A stretch of 8,156 nt of DNA from contig LNFD01000402.1 of NCBI GenBank assembly GCA_001464255.1, positions 1-8,156 on the forward strand, read 5' to 3'. The notes beneath the pieces are model-generated. The model was not told the origin of the DNA. It saw nothing but the letters and a program-made list of their open reading frames with translations, and did no database searches. Of the stretch, positions 5,569-8,156 are shown piece after piece. Both the position numbers and the translations under genes were made by a program. This DNA comes from Actinomycetales bacterium Ga0077552 (GTDB lineage: Bacteria; Actinomycetota; Actinomycetes; Actinomycetales; Microbacteriaceae). Position 1 is the stretch's first letter; every line of letters starts with the position of its first letter.

Positions 5569-6877
5569 ACCGCCCGTCGCGGCGCCCGTCGCCGTGACCG
5601 CCCCGACACCGGTCATCGCGAGCGCCGCCGAGGTCGCTGACCCGCAGCGCCCCGTCGCGCAGCGCACGCCGCTCAGCCGCAAGCGCGTCGACACCGTCAT
5701 CTCACGCTCGGTCGCCTGGTTCGGCATCGTGTTCGGCCTCCAGGCCGTGCCCGCGCTGCTCGGCCAGTACTCGCTCGGGCAGCCGGTGTGGGCTGCGGTG
5801 ACCGTCGGCGTCATGTTCGGCTCGCTCGTCGTCGCACTGCTGTGCTCCACGCTCAAGCGCTGGGTGGTCGGCTCGCACCGCCTGGTCTCGTTCGTCTACG
5901 TCGCGGCGCTGCTCACCTGGCCCTTCTTCCTCGCCGACCCCGAGGTGCCGCAGCAGGGCGACCACTGGCTCTACCAGCTGACGACGGTCGCGACGGCGAC
6001 GGCGGCCATCGGATTCCGCGTGCGCGGTGCGCTCGCGTACCTCGTGATCGTGCCGCTCATCTACGGCATCATCCGCGCGACCCCGCAGGGCGGCGGCGGG
6101 CCGTGGGAGCTCGGACTCTTCAACGCGATCTACGCGATCATCCTCGGCGGGGCGGTGCTCGTCATCGTCACGATGACGCGCGTCGCGGCCACCTCGGTCG
6201 ATGAGGCGCAGGGCGCCGCGTTCGACCGCTACGCGCGCGCGGTGCGCCAGCACGCCACCGAGGTCGAGCGCGTGCACGTCGACTCGATCGTGCACGATAG
6301 CGTGCTCACGACCCTGATCAGCGCCGCCCGCGCCGAGTCGCCCGAGCAGAAGGCGCTCGCGGCGCAGATGGCCTCGAACGCCATGCGTCATCTGCGCGAG
6401 GCCGCGCTCGTCTCGCCCGACGACGGCACGACCGTGCGGTTCCGGCAGCTCGCCGACCGCATCGTCACCGCCGCGCGCCAGATGCCCGTGCCGTTCACGG
6501 TGCGCGTGCGCTCGCTCGACACCCGCGTGATCCCCTCGGCGCAGGCCGAGGCCCTCTACTCGGCCGCGGTGCAGGCCATGATGAACAGCGCGCAGCACGC
6601 CGGATCTGCCGAGGTGCGGCGCTGGCTCAAGGTGTCGGGCGTGCACGGCGGCGCCGTCGAGATCGAGGTCGGCGACGCGGGCTCGGGCTTCGACCCCGTC
6701 GCTGTGCCCGACGAGCGCCTCGGGGTGCGGCGATCCATCGTCGAGCGCACCGCCAACGCGGGCGGTCACGCCGAGGTGCGCGCGGCGCCCGGCCGGGGAA
6801 CGGTCGTCGTGCTCTCCTGGCCTGTCTTCGCCGCCGGTGGCGCCGACGACGCCATCGATGAGGAGGAGCCGGCATGA
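5555..6877 (+). CDS. Membrane sensor histidine kinase (NarL-partner type)
   Basis: The 440-residue protein starts with a Pro/Ala-rich cytoplasmic tail of about 45 residues. About six hydrophobic segments follow: around 52-67, WAAVTVGVMFGSLVVALLC, LVSFVYVAALLTWPFFLA, a weaker segment at LYQLTTVATATAAIGF, ALAYLVIVPLIYGII and LFNAIYAIILGGAVLVIV. A helical linker leads to a HisKA_3-like dimerisation helix with phospho-accepting His247 (SIVHDSVLTTL). The ATPase domain has an N-box (MMNSAQHAG, Asn344), a G1 motif (GDAGSGFDP, Asp374), a G2-like RLGVRRSIVERTANAGG and a final GRGTVVVLSW strand. It should autophosphorylate and phosphorylate the upstream regulator. There is no obvious extracytoplasmic sensor domain, so sensing is probably in the membrane or through the partner protein. 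ATG 5555 is the first sensible start, overlapping the regulator's stop; the frame remains open further upstream but inside the regulator gene. It overlaps the next gene by ATGA. The signal is unknown. Confidence 0.9.
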   Translation: MSRPEPPVAAPVAVTAPTPVIASAAEVADPQRPVAQRTPLSRKRVDTVISRSVAWFGIVFGLQAVPALLGQYSLGQPVWAAVTVGVMFGSLVVALLCSTLKRWVVGSHRLVSFVYVAALLTWPFFLADPEVPQQGDHWLYQLTTVATATAAIGFRVRGALAYLVIVPLIYGIIRATPQGGGGPWELGLFNAIYAIILGGAVLVIVTMTRVAATSVDEAQGAAFDRYARAVRQHATEVERVHVDSIVHDSVLTTLISAARAESPEQKALAAQMASNAMRHLREAALVSPDDGTTVRFRQLADRIVTAARQMPVPFTVRVRSLDTRVIPSAQAEALYSAAVQAMMNSAQHAGSAEVRRWLKVSGVHGGAVEIEVGDAGSGFDPVAVPDERLGVRRSIVERTANAGGHAEVRAAPGRGTVVVLSWPVFAAGGADDAIDEEEPA

Positions 6878-7914
6878 GGATCGGCGTGCCCCGCGCGCTC
6901 ATCGTGACGATGGCGGCGATCTTCTCGGCGTACCACATCGTGCTCGGGCTCTACACGATCGATTCCCCGGCCGATCCGATCCCCGTGCTCGCCGCGATGG
7001 TGCTCTACGCGACCGCGACGACCGTCAGCCTGCTGCCGGGCCAGCCCGAACGCATGCCCACGTGGATGGCGGCCGCCAACGTTCTCGTGTGCATCGCGAT
7101 GACGGTGCTCATCACGCCGCAACTCGACATCGGGCCCGATGCGCCCGCGCTCGGCTACGCCACCTGGTACGTCGCCGCGGTGGGCACGCTCATGACGATC
7201 ACGTCGACGCGGCGGCGTCACCTGTTCGCCTGGATCGGCATCGCCGCGCTCGCCACGCAGACCGGCATCTGGGGCGGCCCGGGGCTTCTGCTCGGTATCG
7301 GCGTGGTGGGCAGCGCCGCGTGGGTGGCCGTCTCGCACATCCTCTCGCGAGCTCTCGCGAAGGCGTCGCGGGATGCGGCCCGGTTCGCGCGCGCCGAGCG
7401 CGAGGCGACCGACTGGCAGGCCGCCCAGGAGGCCCACCTCTACGAGCGGCAGTTCCGACTCGGCCAGACCGGCACGACCGCGGTGCCCATGCTGCGGATC
7501 ATCGAGGAGTCGCAGGGCGAGCTGACCGACGAGCAGCGTCAGGAGTGCCTGCACCTCGAGGGGGCGATCCGTGATGAGATCCGCGGCCGGCGCCTGCTCG
7601 ACGATGCCGTGCGTCGCGAGGTCATGACGGCGCGGCGACGCGGGGTCTCGGTCAACCTGTTCGACGAGGGCGGGCTCGACGAGCTCGACGAGGCCTCGCT
7701 CGAGCGCGTGCTCGGCACGCTCGCCGAGGCGATCCGCACGACGACGGCGACCCGCGTGATCGCGCGCACGGCTCCGGCTGATTCCGAGGTCGCGGTGACG
7801 GTCGTGGGGCTCACGCCCTCGGGCGACGGGCGGGCTCGGGAGCTCGGTCAGTCGGACGACGACGAGGACGACTCGGTCGACCTGTGGCTCGAGATCCCCC
7901 GGGCCAGCTCCTAG
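6874..7914 (+). CDS. Membrane protein, degenerate histidine-kinase-like (pseudokinase) partner
   Basis: I do not recognise this 346-residue protein by name. About six hydrophobic segments (roughly 7-27, 37-54, 64-83, 97-110, 115-130, 133-155) are followed by a charged helical linker (156-195), an alpha-helical stretch and an alpha/beta tail. The layout copies the preceding kinase. By manual alignment, the kinase's VHDSVLTTL corresponds to TTAVPMLRII (about 201-210), with no His or acidic neighbour. The N-box region reads TLAEAIRTTTATR, with Arg288 where Asn is needed. There is no GDxGxG motif. The nucleotide-lid region is reduced to a short acidic loop DDDEDD (328-333) before the final strand VDLWLEIP. 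It should therefore neither bind ATP in the normal way nor be phosphorylated on His. The ATGA overlap with the kinase gene implies coupled translation and joint function. I infer a modulator or heterodimer partner of the kinase; an unrelated membrane protein with chance similarity is less likely. The pseudokinase reading is moderate confidence; the ORF itself is sure. Confidence 0.85.
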   Translation: MRIGVPRALIVTMAAIFSAYHIVLGLYTIDSPADPIPVLAAMVLYATATTVSLLPGQPERMPTWMAAANVLVCIAMTVLITPQLDIGPDAPALGYATWYVAAVGTLMTITSTRRRHLFAWIGIAALATQTGIWGGPGLLLGIGVVGSAAWVAVSHILSRALAKASRDAARFARAEREATDWQAAQEAHLYERQFRLGQTGTTAVPMLRIIEESQGELTDEQRQECLHLEGAIRDEIRGRRLLDDAVRREVMTARRRGVSVNLFDEGGLDELDEASLERVLGTLAEAIRTTTATRVIARTAPADSEVAVTVVGLTPSGDGRARELGQSDDDEDDSVDLWLEIPRASS

Positions 7915-7929
7915 CCCCCGATTAACGAT

Positions 7930-7962
7930 CGAAGGGCCGGAGTACCCAACTCCGGCCCTTCG
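7930..7962 (+). terminator. Probable terminator hairpin of the signalling operon
   Basis: Thirteen uninterrupted base pairs (CGAAGGGCCGGAG at 7930-7942 with CTCCGGCCCTTCG at 7950-7962) enclose a 7-nt loop TACCCAA, beginning 16 nt after the last stop codon. The following bases CAACGTATCG are not T-rich, so this would be a U-poor terminator of the sort common in high-GC actinobacteria. The structure is nearly symmetric and could also stop transcription from the opposite side. Confidence 0.75.
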
Positions 7963-7970
7963 CAACGTAT

Positions 7971-8007
7971 CGAGGTAGACCGACAACCCGAATGCTGATC
8001 TACCTCG
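7971..8007. repeat. 9-bp inverted repeat downstream of the terminator
   Basis: CGAGGTAGA (7971-7979) pairs perfectly with TCTACCTCG (7999-8007) around a 19-nt loop. It starts only 9 nt after the main hairpin and is followed by a run of C. It may be a second, backup terminator stem or an operator with two half-sites about 28 bp apart centre to centre. The sequence alone does not decide. Confidence 0.6.
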
Positions 8008-8052
8008 CCCCCCAATCACATAACCGCTACCCGTGCGGCTGTGGTGATCGGT

Positions 8053-8076
8053 GGTGAGCTCCGATGGAGCATCACC
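8053..8076. repeat. Compact hairpin with one bulge
   Basis: GGTGAGCTCC (8053-8062), loop GAT (8063-8065), GGAGC then a bulged A (8071) then TCACC (8072-8076): ten base pairs with a single bulge. No T-tract follows. It lies upstream of the tandem GGGGGAC element and may be a regulatory site or leader structure for a gene beyond the window, or a terminator for a gene on the minus strand further right. Confidence 0.5.
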
Positions 8077-8125
8077 TGACATCTGCAATCATGCCGAAGC
8101 CGTGCGGAGAGTGCAGTCGTCATTT

Positions 8126-8145
8126 TGGGGGACTACGGGGGACAG
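8126..8145 (+). promoter_or_regulatory. Tandem TGGGGGACTA/CGGGGGACAG element
   Basis: Two copies of GGGGGAC (8127-8133 and 8137-8143) occur with an exact 10-bp period, about one helical turn, so both would face the same side of the DNA. They follow a short T-run (TTTT, 8123-8126) in the less GC-rich intergenic stretch. This looks like a repeated protein-binding half-site or promoter-proximal element for a gene that starts past 8156. The gene is not in view, so its direction and the binding factor are unknown. Confidence 0.4.
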
Positions 8146-8156
8146 GTTTCGTACCC

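Larger units (their letters stand above)
7915..8156. other. Intergenic region, no gene found
   Basis: No credible reading frame occupies these 242 bases on either strand. They hold a strong hairpin (7930-7962), a looser inverted repeat (7971-8007), a compact bulged hairpin (8053-8076), an 8-base direct repeat CCGTGCGG (8031-8038 and 8100-8107) and a tandem GGGGGAC element at the edge. The composition is visibly less GC-rich than the genes. I see no tRNA, riboswitch or known ncRNA pattern. Confidence 0.7.

Noticed and set aside
4744..5856. Minus-strand open frame opposite the response regulator
   Set aside because: No recognisable domain; antisense shadow of conserved receiver and HTH coding sequence.
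5702..6769. Minus-strand open frame of 355 codons opposite the kinase
   Set aside because: His/Arg/Asp-rich shadow; the plus-strand kinase motifs are unambiguous.
6766..8088. Minus-strand open frame of 440 codons opposite the third signalling gene, running through the terminator
   Set aside because: Low-complexity Arg/His/Gly translation, no domain, and it spans the hairpins and the whole plus-strand gene.
8127..8143. Possible G-quadruplex formed by the G-runs
   Set aside because: Only two runs of four or more G are present here; a stable intramolecular quadruplex needs four.

Overview
The window is high-GC, densely coding DNA with strong G/C bias at third codon positions. Its gene families (a mycobacterial-type flavoprotein NAD(P)H-quinone reductase, an AccA3-like acyl-CoA carboxylase alpha chain and an actinobacterial-type Maf) point to an actinomycete. 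The -10 boxes of TAGGCT/TAGCAT type placed directly before start codons would fit a Microbacteriaceae-like member of the Micrococcales, but the family level is inference. No mobile element, CRISPR array, tRNA or rRNA gene is seen.

Left part (1-3400), core metabolism. A 5'-truncated lpdA-type quinone reductase gene on + (ends 880) converges on a minus-strand pair: maf (3400-2768), then the biotin carboxylase/biotin carrier subunit of an acyl-CoA carboxylase (2698-923). From memory, M. tuberculosis also keeps accA3, maf and lpdA in one chromosomal neighbourhood, so this looks like a conserved actinobacterial block. The maf product appears to have lost the catalytic aspartate of the family.

Middle (3401-4742). 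maf and a TRAM-domain RNA m5U methyltransferase gene are divergent. Their roughly 110 bp gap holds a near-perfect 21-bp inverted repeat whose arms lie just upstream of the two opposed -10 boxes. Both genes look leaderless, with the -10 box ending 7 nt before the first base of the start codon.

Right part (4743-7914), a signalling operon: a NarL/LuxR-type response regulator, a six-TM histidine kinase, and a third membrane protein with the same layout as the kinase but without the phospho-accepting His or the ATP-binding motifs. The three reading frames overlap by 14 nt and 4 nt, implying translational coupling. I read the third protein as a degenerate kinase paralogue that may act as partner or modulator of the true kinase. 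It is the most promising candidate here for a little-described system.

End (7915-8156). About 240 bp without a gene: a strong 13-bp hairpin, probably the operon terminator, a second 9-bp inverted repeat, another compact hairpin, and at the very edge a tandem GGGGGAC element with 10-bp period that probably belongs to the control region of a gene beyond the window.
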